Source: Warburgia ugandensis (lineage: Eukaryota > Streptophyta > Magnoliopsida > Canellales > Canellaceae). Taken from it: DNA of 64,000 nucleotides. Positions 12,653 through 24,170 of the stretch are shown in pieces. The stretch covers positions 25,689,445 through 25,753,444 of the forward strand of contig CP141132.1 in assembly GCA_035236585.1 (NCBI GenBank), written 5' to 3'. Below the pieces are notes generated by a model. The model did not search any database, had not been told where the DNA came from, and saw only the letters and a program-made list of their open reading frames with translations. The stretch's first letter is position 1. Each line of letters starts with the position of its first letter. A program made the position numbers and the translations under genes.

Positions 12653-12653
12653 A

Positions 12654-12682
12654 GTTTTTGGTGCTATTGTTGGGGACTCGCA
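12654..12682 (+). promoter_or_regulatory. Primer-binding site of element Y (tRNA-Asp type)
   Basis: TTTTTGGTGCTATTGTTGGG is a diverged form of the priming site starting TGGCGCCGTTGCC used by Athila/Tat elements. It sits immediately after the LTR end. Confidence 0.8.
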
Positions 12683-13576
12683 ACATAGTTTGATTAAAAT
12701 ATAAGTTTTTTTTACTTTACCACTAGATGTAATTGCTTTTTTTACATAGTTAGGATTACATATAGAATAATTGCTTTTCTTTTTGCATACTTTCCTTAAT
12801 CTTGAAAGAATTTTGTACTTTCCCATTTATTTGTGCAGGAATTTAAAGGAGAATAAAGATTTATAGGAAGACTTATGATAGTTTTTATTTTTTATTTGAG
12901 TGGATTGTAATGAGAACGTGCATGTAAATTTTCCTATACCGCATCTCATTTATTTAGAAAATGATTATAATAATACAGATCAATGGTGGGCCATCCTAAT
13001 CTACAAGAGGAGGTGGCACGTACATGGACCCACCCTTGTACAAGAAAACTCTACCTAAGACCAACTTATGAGACTATTCTTCCCTTCTTTCCATTTCCTT
13101 AATTTAGTTGCATTTGGTTGGTAGTGTAGAGCCAATAGAAACATTTCCTTACCTATTGTATTATAGGGTTTGTATTAGATTTATTGCTTTCCCTGCATAT
13201 CAGGGCATGTTTAATTGAATTAAGATGAATATATGTTGATCAACAACATGTGAATTCTCACTAACCCCTACAAGATCAAGGGTGAATTTAGTCACCATCC
13301 CTTGGCCCACTTACATTAATCATCATCCAACATGTAACCCTAGCCTCAATAATTAAATTAAAATCAATCTAGAAGAGACCTTAGCAATTTATGAGTCTCT
13401 TAGAAAGAGGGGACTTATTGCCACTCTAGTGGTTTCAATCTAATCGATTGCATTGATATTTAAATGACTAGCTATACCAACACATTTAATAACTTAGATC
13501 ACTTACAGATGAACAAGGAGGGAGTGAAGCAATTGATTACATTAGGATCTTGAGAAATAAGGCAAGTTTGAGAGAG
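12683..13576 (+). mobile_element. Leader region of element Y
   Basis: Noncoding internal sequence between the priming site and the hAT insertion. It resumes after the hAT element at about 18462 and leads into the gag region. Confidence 0.6.
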
Positions 13577-14029
13577 AGGAGTAGCTATGTAATCGAAGGC
13601 GTGACTAGTCGCATGACTTGTAGCTAGGCGTCAGCTTAGGACTCGAGTTTGGGTGGGCACAAGTGCCATAACTTGCACTATGACTGTTAGCAACTAGTCA
13701 CATGCCTAATTGCACCTTGCGCTTAATGTCCCCTCAATTCCACACACAGCATAAGTGAAATAAAGCCCTACTTTTCATTTCTTTCTTTCTACTTCTTCTC
13801 TGAGAGAGAGGAGTAGCTATGTAATTGAAGGTGTGACTAGTCGCATGACTTGTAGCTAGGCGTCAGCTTAGGACTCGAGTTTGGGTGGGCACAAGTGCCA
13901 TAACTTGCACTATGACTGTTAGCAACTAGTCACATGCCTAATTGCACCTTGCGCTTAATGTCCCCTCAATTCCACACATAGCATAAGTGAAATAAAGCCC
14001 TACTTTTCATTTCTTTCTTTCTTTCTTTC

Positions 14030-14033
<4 letters not shown>
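13570..14033. repeat. 232-bp tandem duplication of the hAT 5' end
   Basis: Two adjacent copies, starting at 13570 and 13802, run from GAGAGAGAGGAGTAG through the terminal inverted repeat to the CTTCTT microsatellite. They differ by about three substitutions plus microsatellite length. The unit includes about 15 bases of flanking DNA, so the duplication happened after insertion, and its near identity makes it one of the youngest events in the window. Confidence 0.88.
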
Positions 14034-14061
<28 letters not shown>

Positions 14062-14064
14062 CTT
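14029..14064. repeat. CTT microsatellite
   Basis: About eleven perfect CTT units at the right edge of the second 232-bp copy. Confidence 0.9.
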
Positions 14065-14220
14065 CCCCATTCCATTGCTTTCTTCTTGTGAGAATATTGA
14101 ATGGATGATCTTTCATCATTGATTAAAACTCATTTCAAATTATTCAGGTAAGATTCTAACTTCTATTTGTTTCCTTTTTTATTTTAGTCTTTCTATAAAA
14201 ATACGATAAAAATAGTACCA

Positions 14221-14242
14221 TTTTTTTTTTTTTTTTTTTTTT
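14221..14242. repeat. Poly-T tract
   Basis: A run of about 22 T inside the 5' noncoding part of the hAT element. Confidence 0.9.
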
Positions 14243-14439
14243 CCAGTTTTCTTGTGCAATGTTTTAGTTTTCTTTGAAATATCAACATATCTATACTTTA
14301 AAGCTAAAATCAAAAAATCAATTTCATTCTTTCCATCTATTTTCATTGATTTATTGTACTATTTTTATAGTTTTTTATATTTTTATAGAAAATGTAAAAT
14401 ACATCAGTATTTTGTATTTTTTAAAGCAAATATTTATAT

Positions 14440-14912
14440 TCTCATTGTTATAATGCTACAAACAACAGACCTATGAACTCCATTGACAGTTTTATTGCTA
14501 TCTTTTTATTTTCATCATTTTTCACTAAAAATAGTGAAAAATAGTACTATTTTATTTTTTGTATCAAATTTGTAAATGTCACCATAAGAATGCTAAAAGA
14601 AACTTATTAATGAAAACTTTTGATATTTTTCTTGCTATTTTTTGTTCTTGTTACTCAACCATTAATTTTGTAATTTAGTAATTTTTTTGTAGAAAATGTG
14701 TAAATGTTGCTGTTATAATGCTACAAATGAGTTAGTCATGGACTCCTTTGATTTGTTTCTCCATTTTTTCATTATTTTTCACCAAAAAATAGTTAAAAAT
14801 AGTAATTTTTTGTTTATTGATTTGTTTTTGTAACAAATTGTAAATGGGACCATTATAATGCTAAAAACAATTGATCCATAACTATAATGCTAAAACAATT
14901 GATCCATAACTT
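14440..14912. repeat. Degenerate ~134-bp subterminal repeats of the hAT element
   Basis: The marker ATAATGCTA and its variants recur at about 14449, 14588, 14718 and 14855, each followed by TTTTCAC/AAAAATAGT-like sequence. A short extra duplication of ATAATGCTAAAA with AATTGATCCATAAC lies at 14855-14910. hAT transposases of known families bind subterminal repeats, so a binding role is possible but only inferred. Confidence 0.6.
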
Positions 14913-15149
14913 TGTTTTCATATTTTGCATGTTTCTTTTCACTTTTCTTAAGTTTTGTTTCCATAACCTTCTTACTTTTCTATATTTCTTGTCTTTGTGC
15001 TGCTATGTATTTTGTTCTGTTTGTTTGTATGGTTCATCTTCTAATTCTTGATTTGTTTCCATTCCACTCTATGAGTAGAGTATTAGGTTCCTATATTCCT
15101 ATGCATTAATACTACAATATTCATCATCAAGGGGCTCCACCAATGTTTC

Positions 15150-17995
15150 TTCTAGATTGATGGATCCAGGGTGCAAATATGGAGAGGCAAGGGATCCAAA
15201 TGACAAAAATTTGGTATGGTCCAGCTTTGTGGAAATAGGTATCGTGTGGAATATTCATATTTAAGCAGCATTTGAATGGTAGCATAGGAATGCCAAAAAA
15301 TGAACTCTAGTCACTCCTGAGATATCTAAGAAAATTTAGATTATATGAATGAAGCAAAGAAGAAGAAAGAGAATAGAGAGAGAATAACAAAGGAGATGGA
15401 ACGACTAGAAAATTTGTTTGGCTTGATGATGAAGATGATGATGATGAGGGTGAGGTGGAGAAGATTGATAGTACCAAGGCTACTAGTATTTCCATTGGGG
15501 GCAAGAGGCATAAGATGCCCACACAACAAATAATGAGGCCCATTGACTATCTCTTTGCTCCCAACCTTGAGGCTTAGTGAAAGGCAAAAGTACCCATGCA
15601 GCTCATGACAATGAGCAGAGCATATAAGGAGTTTAAGACAAGAGCATGTGATTACGTTGCCTCTTAGTTCTATGAACATAGCATTGCATTGAATGTGCTT
15701 GTAGTCGTTTCTTCTAGACCATGTTAGAGGCAGTTGCGCAACATGGTCTAGGTATATATCTTATATTTTAAATAATTAATAGCTTAATACTTGTTTTACC
15801 CTTTTACCTATTCTTACATCCTATAATATTATATGACTAAGGTTTCAAGACACCCTCATATGATGATTGAGGGTGAGTCTTCTTTAGAAGTAAGTAGAGA
15901 AGACAAAAGAGTACATAGATCAACATAAAGCTCTTTGGATTAGGTATGTGTTCAATGTTCTTTTTCACACCTTATAATATTGTATATTCCTTTCAAGTCT
16001 CAAGGTGACACTGATGGTAAGAGTTCTCCATTATGCTTTTATAGTATGGGTGCTCCATCATGTCAGGTTGGTGCATAAATTGCAATGGTCACGCCCTTAT
16101 CAACTTTTTGGTGAACTATCTAGCTAGGGCAGTTTTTTTTAAAATAAAATAAATAAATCTATTGATGGGTTTGCGCAAGTTAAGAGTGCAAACTTAATAC
16201 TTGATATGCTGGAGAAGGAAAATGATGAAGTCGGAGACAACAATGTATTTTAAGTAATTGTGTAGTTTTATATCTATAATCTATTAAGTATTTTAACTTA
16301 TTTATGATGTAAGTTAAACCTATATAACTTTTCCTTGTTTTTCAAATTTAGATCATAACTGACAATGCCTCCAACTACGTGGATGTGGGAAGGGAGTTGA
16401 TGGTGAGGAGGCCACATTTATATTAGACCCCTTGTGTGGTTTACTGCATAGATATGATGTTAGAAGACATAAGCAAATTGCCAATTATGAAGAATATTGT
16501 GGTAGAAGCTAGGGTGATGATAGTTTATATATATATAGCCACACACATGTCTTCATCTTATGAGAAGATTTACGAAGAAAAAAGATTTGGTCAGACTTGT
16601 AGTGACGCTCTTCACTACCAACTTCTTAAGGTTAGAAAGCGTTCACAACTTCAAGATAGACTTGAGGGCAATGTTCTAGTGTTCGGAGTGGATGAACAGT
16701 AAGTGGCTAAACATGCTTGAAGGTAAAAGAGCTGAAAGAATTATGCCATGTACCAGCTTCTGGAACCATGTTCTCTTTTGTTTGAAAATTATGACTCCAC
16801 TTGAAGAGGTTTTGAGGGTGGTGGATAGTGAGGAGGAGATGGAAATGTGATACATATTTAAGGTTGTAGCCAGGGCCAAAGAAAAGATTCAAGCCAATCT
16901 AACAGGGGATGAGCATCAGGTCACTCATATTTGGGAGATCATAAATAGTTGATGGAGTTTTCAACTTCACCAAGCTTTGCTTGCATCTGGATATTACCTC
17001 AACCCATCCTTCTGATGCTACCATGACATTGAAATTGAGTGCAACAACGACATTAAGAATTCTCTAATGCATGCCATTAGTAGGTTATATGATGAAGAGG
17101 AGGCTGACATGGTGGTAGATGAGATATTCACTTATAGACATGCCAGAGGCTTGTTTGGCAATGACCTGACAATATGCAGGAGAAAAAACCTAGTCCCTTG
17201 TAAGTGTTTTATGTTATTCTATGTTTTAAGTTTTAACTTCTAAATTTTATTTTATAATATTCTAATTTTATTTTATTTTTAACTTTAATTTTCTTCAACT
17301 TTTGTAGGTGAGTGGTAGATTAACTTTGGGGCTGAAGCGTCACATCTTCAAACATTTCCCATTAAGGTCCTCTCCCAGATATGCAGTGTATTTCCAAACA
17401 TAACTGAAGTGTCTTTGAGAACGTAAGCTACTTATATATTAAGATTTAGTACTTATTAGTACTTATTTATTTAGTATACGTTCATTATATTCTAAATTTA
17501 TAAGTATTTTTTCTTTCTAGATCCACACTAAGAAGAGGAATAGACTGCAGGATAAGACATTGAATGATCTAGTATATGTTTAGTACAATCAGCACTTTGT
17601 CAATGAAATGAAGATCGTTCAAAAACGCAAACATATATAGATCCTATTCCATTAGAAGAGGTCGACAAAAGTGATGAGTGGATTGTTCCAGAAGATGCTG
17701 GAGATGATCTACTACATCCAAGTGATGACCTCAATAGGCTAGATGTTGACCTCTTTAAAGGATCAAGTGAATGTGATGCTCCATCTACTAGGTAATATTA
17801 GAGGTAGGGGATGGGGTGAGGGGGAGCTGCATTTCTCAGTATCAAACTCATCAAGAACCAGATGAGGATGTTGGAGAAAAGTAGGATGATGAGGAGACAA
17901 AGGAGGAGGATGTTGACATCTCTCAGGAAGATGATTTGTGTGATGATCTTGATCTTCCTGATGAGGAAGAGGTACAGGAAGATGACTCTTAAGTC
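15150..17995 (+). pseudogene. hAT transposase gene, decayed, probably intron-containing
   Basis: The N-terminal block (about 15150-15330: MDPGCKYGEARDPNDKNLVW) resembles the BED zinc-finger start of plant hAT proteins, though the metal-ligand pattern is not preserved. A central block at about 15535-15760 includes ACDYVAS and FYEHSIALNV. LINFLVNYLARAVFFK lies near 16095-16143. After a probable intron ending near 16351 comes DNASNYVDVGRELM, then the longest open piece (16436-16702, 88 residues, CIDMMLEDISKLPIMKNIV), which is typical DUF659/hAT sequence. KVVARAKEKIQ and ASGYYLNPSF follow to about 17200. Later exons start near 17308 (INFGAEASHLQTF) and 17521 (TKKRNRLQDKTLNDLVYV), the conserved hAT C-terminal region, with an acidic tail to about 17990. 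Several stops and frame shifts are present. Transposase would cut and paste the element by recognising its ends. Confidence 0.8.
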
Positions 17996-18461
17996 TTAGT
18001 AGTTAACTCTTAAATTTTCTTTACTTTATTTATATAACCATTGTTTAATTGTATATTGTTCCTAGATTTATAGGTCGATGGTGGTGATAATGACAAGGCA
18101 ACCAGATATTGAGGGAGTAGTAAGAAGACTGGTATTACTTTTATGACAACATCACTATCAATGTATTTGTATGTTTCTAAACTTATTTATGTATGATTGT
18201 TTCGTTTAACCTTAGGTTGTTGTTATTGAAATGTTGATTTATTACTTAAGAATTCCATTTCATTCATTTTACAAGTATTTATTCATATCTTTATATTTCT
18301 ATGTTTTCTTTTTCTTTTTTTTTGAGATTTTTTGTAATTTTTGGGATTTATTTAAAATTTTTCTTTTTTAAAAATTTAAATTACCTAATTTTGTACCTTG
18401 ACACCTACTCCCTCTAGGTGCAAGTCGCACATCTTGTGCTTGCAACTACATAGAGGAGGAG

Positions 18462-18770
18462 CTATCTAGGTTAGAAGTAAACTAAAAGCTACTCCGTCAA
18501 AGAAATTAAAGAGAAATCAACCTTTAACTTATTTGACATAGAGTTAGGATTTATTGTTTGCCTTTGTTTGTTTGCATCATTAAGCATATAGGTTGCATTA
18601 TCTAGTTTAGGCTTCCATAGACTAGGTGGAAAAAATTTGGTATTCTTTCCTTATCTATAATGAATATCTTTTGTTGTATACAAAGTTGAGTCGACTTATT
18701 GAGGACTTAGGATCAAGAAGATTCAGAAGCCCTTGTCAAAAACATGACCAATGAACCAGCTGAGGTTAAA
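18462..18770 (+). mobile_element. Leader region of element Y, continued
   Basis: Noncoding internal sequence resuming after the hAT target duplication; it leads directly into gag-like sequence. Confidence 0.55.
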
Positions 18771-21340
18771 CCCTTAAGAGACTATTAAATTCCAATACAA
18801 TTTAATTCCCCATCCTATATATAGTGACCTTCAACTAATACAAAGTATTTTTAGTTAAAATTGGGTGTCATCCAACTGCCAACCTTTTATGGTCTAGGTG
18901 GAGAGGAACCCTACCACTATGTCAAGGAATTCCTTGACATGTATGCTATACTTTGATACTAATGACTCAATTAGGTTGCAGCTATTTCCCTTCTCTTTAA
19001 AATATAAAGCCAAGGCATGGCTGAATTTTTAGACGGAGGTTCCATCATTACTTGGGAGCAATTGTCTGAGAAATTCCTGAACAATTTTTTTCCTATCTAC
19101 AAAACCAATGACCTCTATATAGAAATTACAAATTTTCAATAGAAAGAGGTGAGAATTTTTATGAATGATGGGAAAGGTGGAAGGACACATTGCTCAAATC
19201 TCCTCACCAATGTTTTGAGAAATGACAACAAATACAATATTTCTATGAAGGTTTGACTCCACAGAACTGACATACAATTGATACCATTAGTGGTGGGGCG
19301 TTTTGGACCAAAAGTGATATAGAGAGATGGAATTTCTTTGAAAATCTATCTAAGAATTCCTAGCAATGAACTATTCTACCCAAACAAAAAAATTTCCACT
19401 ACCTCTAAGGAAAAGTGGTATATACGAGATAGGGGACACACTTGACCTCTATAACACAATAGACACATTGACAAATTAGATGGATAAGTTTGGAAGTATT
19501 CTTACTAAATTAAGGGAAGTTGTGTCGACATGAGAAATCCACTATGTAACCACCACCACCACCACAGGTGTGTTTAATTTGTACTAGTGCGACACACCTA
19601 TTGCTTCATGCCCCTCCAACTCCACCTTTCGTGAATTTTTTTTGGAACAAGTGAATGCATTAAATGCATTCAAACATCCTGGCACCCATAATCCATATTC
19701 TAAGACATGCAATTTTGGATGGGATAAGCATCCCAATTTCTCATGGTCTTAGAATCATCATGGAGGACCATCTAGGATTCCCCCTAATAAACCTTTCCCT
19801 TGAGCTTCAACTCCATAGTAACATTTACCACAACAATAGTTTCCTCTACAACATGGGAAGAATCTTTAGAAGAGATCATGAGTTTATTTATGTAGAATTT
19901 AATAGAATCCTGCAATAGTGTTAAACAAAAAATGCAGGCCCACTTGCAATCTATTGTGCAGTTGGAGCACCAATTTGGTTAAATAGTTGCTTCTCTTATT
20001 GAGAGAGAAAAGGAAAAATTTCCTAGTCAGCTTAAGCCCAAGCCTAAGGGTTTGCATGAGATTGGCAAAACTACTAATGAGAAGACATTTTATGAACACA
20101 TCCAATCCATAACTATCCTAAGGAGTGGAAAATCAATAAATAATCTGGTAGGGACATTGAAAAACTTCATAACAATGTGAGCCTTGTAAAGAATTAAAGC
20201 TCCTCACCCTAATCCTAAACCACATTATATTCCAAATGCTCCATTTCCTTAGTGTCTCAGAATGGTTAAGAAGGATAATAATTTTGATAAGTTAGTACAT
20301 GTGTTCAAACAAGTGAATATCAATTTCCATTACTTAATGTAATCAAAGAGATCCCTTCTTATGCCAAATTTATGAAAAACCTCTATACCCATAAAAGAAA
20401 ACATCAGGTGCAGAAGAAAGCCTATCTTGCCGTATTAAGCAAGCTTAATTATGAAACACAAAATCCCATTGAATTATAGTGATTTTGGATGCCCCACTAT
20501 ATCATGTGTGTTTGTGGACCACACAATTTATAGGGTATTACTTGAATTGGGGTAAAGTATTAACCTATTACCTTATTCTGTATATAAGGAATTAAGTTTA
20601 AGTAAGATGAAAAGGACTACCATCATACTACAATTGACACATAGGCCAGTTAAAGGTTCTCATGGTGTGGTAGAGAATGTATTGCTTCATGTTGAGAAAT
20701 TTTTATTTCTAGTAGACTTTTAGTCTTAAACATATTGCCTATAGCACATTCTTGTAGTCAAATTGTACTCATTTTGTGATGGACAACCAAAATTTTAAGA
20801 TTGTTATGAAGTAAATACGATATAGAGTCTACCATCCCTATCATCCTCTAGTACTTATCCTCTTGAGGCCTGTCTAGCTCATTTTGGTTTTGATGATTTC
20901 GATATAGATATCTCAAATGACGAAGTAAATGTTTTACTTAATACTGCGCCCTTAATGGACATTATAAAATGGAAAGCCCAAGTAGGGTCTATCACATTTC
21001 CTGACTTCCTATTTGAGCCCTTCCTTACATAAAATACACATGATTTGAACCTATCACTTGTCATAGAAAGTGCACACTACGACAAGTTCAGTTCATCCAA
21101 TCCCTTGCCTGTTACCCTAGAGTTTGATATAGAACTAGAAGGAGAGTCAATTGTGTTATGACCAAACATCTACAAACTCCAGGGTATATAGAAGATAGTA
21201 CTAAGGGTATAAACTCCATTGCTTCTGTACATCAAGATACCAATGAAGAACCTTTTAGGGAAATGCAGAGTGAGCTTAGCCCTAACTTTTAGGAAGATGT
21301 AACAAAGGACGATTTTTAGCTTTTTGATGTTGGCATCACA
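18771..21340 (+). mobile_element. Element Y gag and protease region, fossil
   Basis: The gag region at about 18850-19400 contains PTFYGLGGEEPYHYVKEFLD and LQLFPFSLKYKAKAWL, the usual capsid-region wording of plant Ty3/Gypsy gag. The protease neighbourhood at about 20350-20720 reads YAKFMKNLYTHKRKHQVQKK and later INLLPYSVYKELSL, parallel to the block at 1800-2080, so both belong to the Athila/Tat group. Broken, many breaks. Reverse transcriptase, RNase H and integrase are not seen in this element. Confidence 0.82.
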
Positions 21341-22598
21341 TATTGTTAATTTGACAAGTGGAGACTCTTAACCCATGTGAGCTTTAGAGGCATTCTTTCT
21401 TTTCGAGGGTAATATATTAATTCCAATCTTTCTTTAGTAGATATTAATTTCTTCGTTGGTCTCATTATTCTTCATCATGGTCAACTATTGAGAAATCATA
21501 TTAGAACTATACCATAAATCTCTTGAGTTTATGGTCATTTTGAAGTCATATGAAACATGGGAGATGACAAAGGACATTATCTAGTGTTTTTGGAAATATG
21601 TAGAGATGGTTGAAAAATATCTTGAGAAAAGTATGAACAACACACGTCAAGAGATGAACACATTAAGCGCAAATTTAGAAAGAATGGCTATATAAAAAAG
21701 TCAAGGAAAAGGAGAAAAAAGTGAAAAAAATTTATAGTCAATAGAAAAGGAAATGATCACTCTAATGGGTAGAAAAGAAAATTGAGAATACTTGGTAGTA
21801 GACCTTTACATATTTTTCAAAAAACCTTTGTTTACCCTTATGCCATTCCTTTGATAACCCTATCCTAAGCCTATGTTTCAACCTAGTAGAACTCCTAACT
21901 TGATCTTAGGGTTAGTATGGCTTTGATTTGGTTATAGATGAGTAGGAATTCTGGTGGAGTAACACTTTGTTTAATAATTGTTATCCTTTTCATGACACCA
22001 TATCATATTCTTTCTAAGTTATCATTCTTTAGGATGTAAACATGTGAGAATTTGGCTTTGTTGAACATTGTTCTACTCACATATTAAATAGTGTGTAACA
22101 CACTTTTGAGAGACTTCTTTTTTTGTGCTAAGTATATCCTATGAGATTTGATGCCATAACATACTTTTGGATGGTAATTTAGGTTATACTTTACTTGAAA
22201 ACTAATAATTATATATGTATGGGTTATACTCATACAATCACATTCTAAAATTTGGTGAAATGATGAGATATCTTCAGCATAAGGGTAGGATTTTGAACTG
22301 TTGGCCATGTCTATTAGCATGCTAAAGTTAAGAATTTAATGATTTCCCGATATAAGAAAATTCTCTCATATACATGAAAGACTTTCATATGAGATTTTAA
22401 AAATGTTTATGGGTATCATTTCTAGAAACCCATACAAGAGTATAACTCATCCACTAGGGGCAACCTAAGGGTTTAAAGGCCTTTTGCATATGCTAAATGT
22501 TGATAAGAGAATTAGTGAAATTGGTTAGGATTTATTTTTTATTTCTATATTTGTTTTCATTTTGGTCAAGGACTAGCAAAATCTAAGTATAGGGTATT
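21341..22598 (+). mobile_element. Element Y 3' internal region and polypurine tract
   Basis: Noncoding sequence before the 3' LTR. The last 20 bases, AAATCTAAGTATAGGGTATT (22579-22598), are in the position and style of an Athila/Tat polypurine tract. No convincing frame lies between. Confidence 0.65.
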
Positions 22599-24165
22599 TG
22601 ATATATACAAAGCTATTACATACATACCTCTATATTTAGCTATTTTTAGCCCAAAAAATTATTCCATCATCACTAACTAGGGTAATTCTACATTTTCTAG
22701 GTCTAAGGTACAAATAAAAAAATGCAAAAAATTAACAATTTTATCACTGAAAGAGGAATTTTACCTTCCAAGCTACATTGGGGATCCACACATACCAATC
22801 ATAAAGTTTATTAGTTTAGACTAGAAATTGGATGTCAAATACAATTCTTGAGTAGTTAGAAACTAAAGTGGAATATCAAGCCTTATCCAATCAAAATAGG
22901 GTGTTTGTACCAAAAGTAAGGTAGCAGAACTTCCACGCATGCATATGGGATGGCCACTACCTTAGGAAGCTTCTAAGAGAAGCCCAAATTATATACAATG
23001 AGAACAAATACAATGAGAGCTTTTGAAATAAAACAAGTTAGAAGACCAGGGCTTGCAAAAGACTTTTTTCGTACTTTCTCTCTCCTACTCAACCAATGCA
23101 ATGGACAAACTAAGGAGGTGCATGAAATTTTCATGAAAATGTGGTTATTCTCACTTAATTCTAAGTAGAATACATGAATAAATAAGAGGATTGGTGGAGA
23201 ACAAGGAGGAGAAGAGAGAGACAATTTATGGGAAATCTATGGTTGAAATGTATCTTACACTTCAAGCACTTAAAGGTCAAGATTAAACCTTGGAGATTCA
23301 TATCCTAAGTAGCAAATGAAAGCATATTCAAACACATATGGACCAATAAGAAGATAGATTACAGTGAAGACCAAACAGAGATCCTATTGGTGAGAGTTTT
23401 TTCGGTGGAGTAGCCACTAATTTTCAAGGAGATTCTCACATAAAAACAAGGAAAAAGACATCCAACTTTGGGAGAATGCTATCCGTTGGAGAAAATTATA
23501 GTGGTCTGGGATAGATTTTTTAGAAACCTATAGTGGTTAAAGAAATCTCAAAGCAATCTAGGCCATCCACTCTAGGCAGCCCAATATAACGTTGGAGAGT
23601 AAAGAAGCCTTAAAAGAAGATCTTTTTGGATAAGATCACTCTAACCAATTCTTGGTCACACAAAATAGGATAAGGATGATCTAAGGGCCAAGAATGAAGT
23701 ATTCAAATGATCAAAACCCTAGCCACCTTCATCACCTCTACACACTCTCCTTCCCCCACCTCTCTATTACACACATCTTCCTAGCACGCCCATCTCCTTT
23801 CTTCCTTGCATGCACTCCACCACTCGCTCTATATCACATGCAAACACCCCCTGTGCATCACATCGTTGCCACTCCAATTCCTTCTACCTTTTGGCCTTCA
23901 TGCTTCTTGTTTTCACATCTTTTGGGATTTGAGAATAAAGGATGAGACAAAGAAACCTTGTTCCCTTCTATGGAAGCCATGGACTCTTCCAAATCCTAGA
24001 GCATGCTTGAGAATTTAATTGGATTTGTGGCATGTTGGGTTAAGGAGATGAGAAAAGCTAGGTTGTAGATTAGTATACATTGCATTAAAAATAAGTATAT
24101 AAGTACTTGTCGAGTGACACAACAAGAAGACTGTAAAGCAAAATTCAAACTCAGGAAATAAGAAG
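22599..24165 (+). mobile_element. 3' LTR of element Y, left part
   Basis: Begins TGATATATAC directly after the polypurine tract and follows the 10198-12652 LTR. A solo LTR of family X is inserted in it at 24171-26638, after which Y LTR sequence resumes at 26644 and runs to about 26869. Confidence 0.85.
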
Positions 24166-24170
24166 AGGAC

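Larger units (their letters stand above)
13585..18453 (+). mobile_element. hAT-superfamily DNA transposon (BED, DUF659, hAT C-terminal)
   Basis: An inserted class II element. On the plus strand its ends begin CTATGTAATCG, and on the minus strand CTATGTAGTTG, with weaker inverted similarity for about 45 bp. Flanks AGGAGTAG (13577-13584) and AGGAGGAG (18454-18461) agree at 7 of 8 bases, the hAT duplication length. Inside, in order, are a BED-type N-terminus, a central block, a DUF659-like domain and the C-terminal block, all plus strand and separated by probable introns. The coding frame is interrupted by stops and frame changes, so it is not autonomous now. It lies in the leader of element Y. 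The 5' end is duplicated (13570-14033). Confidence 0.82.
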
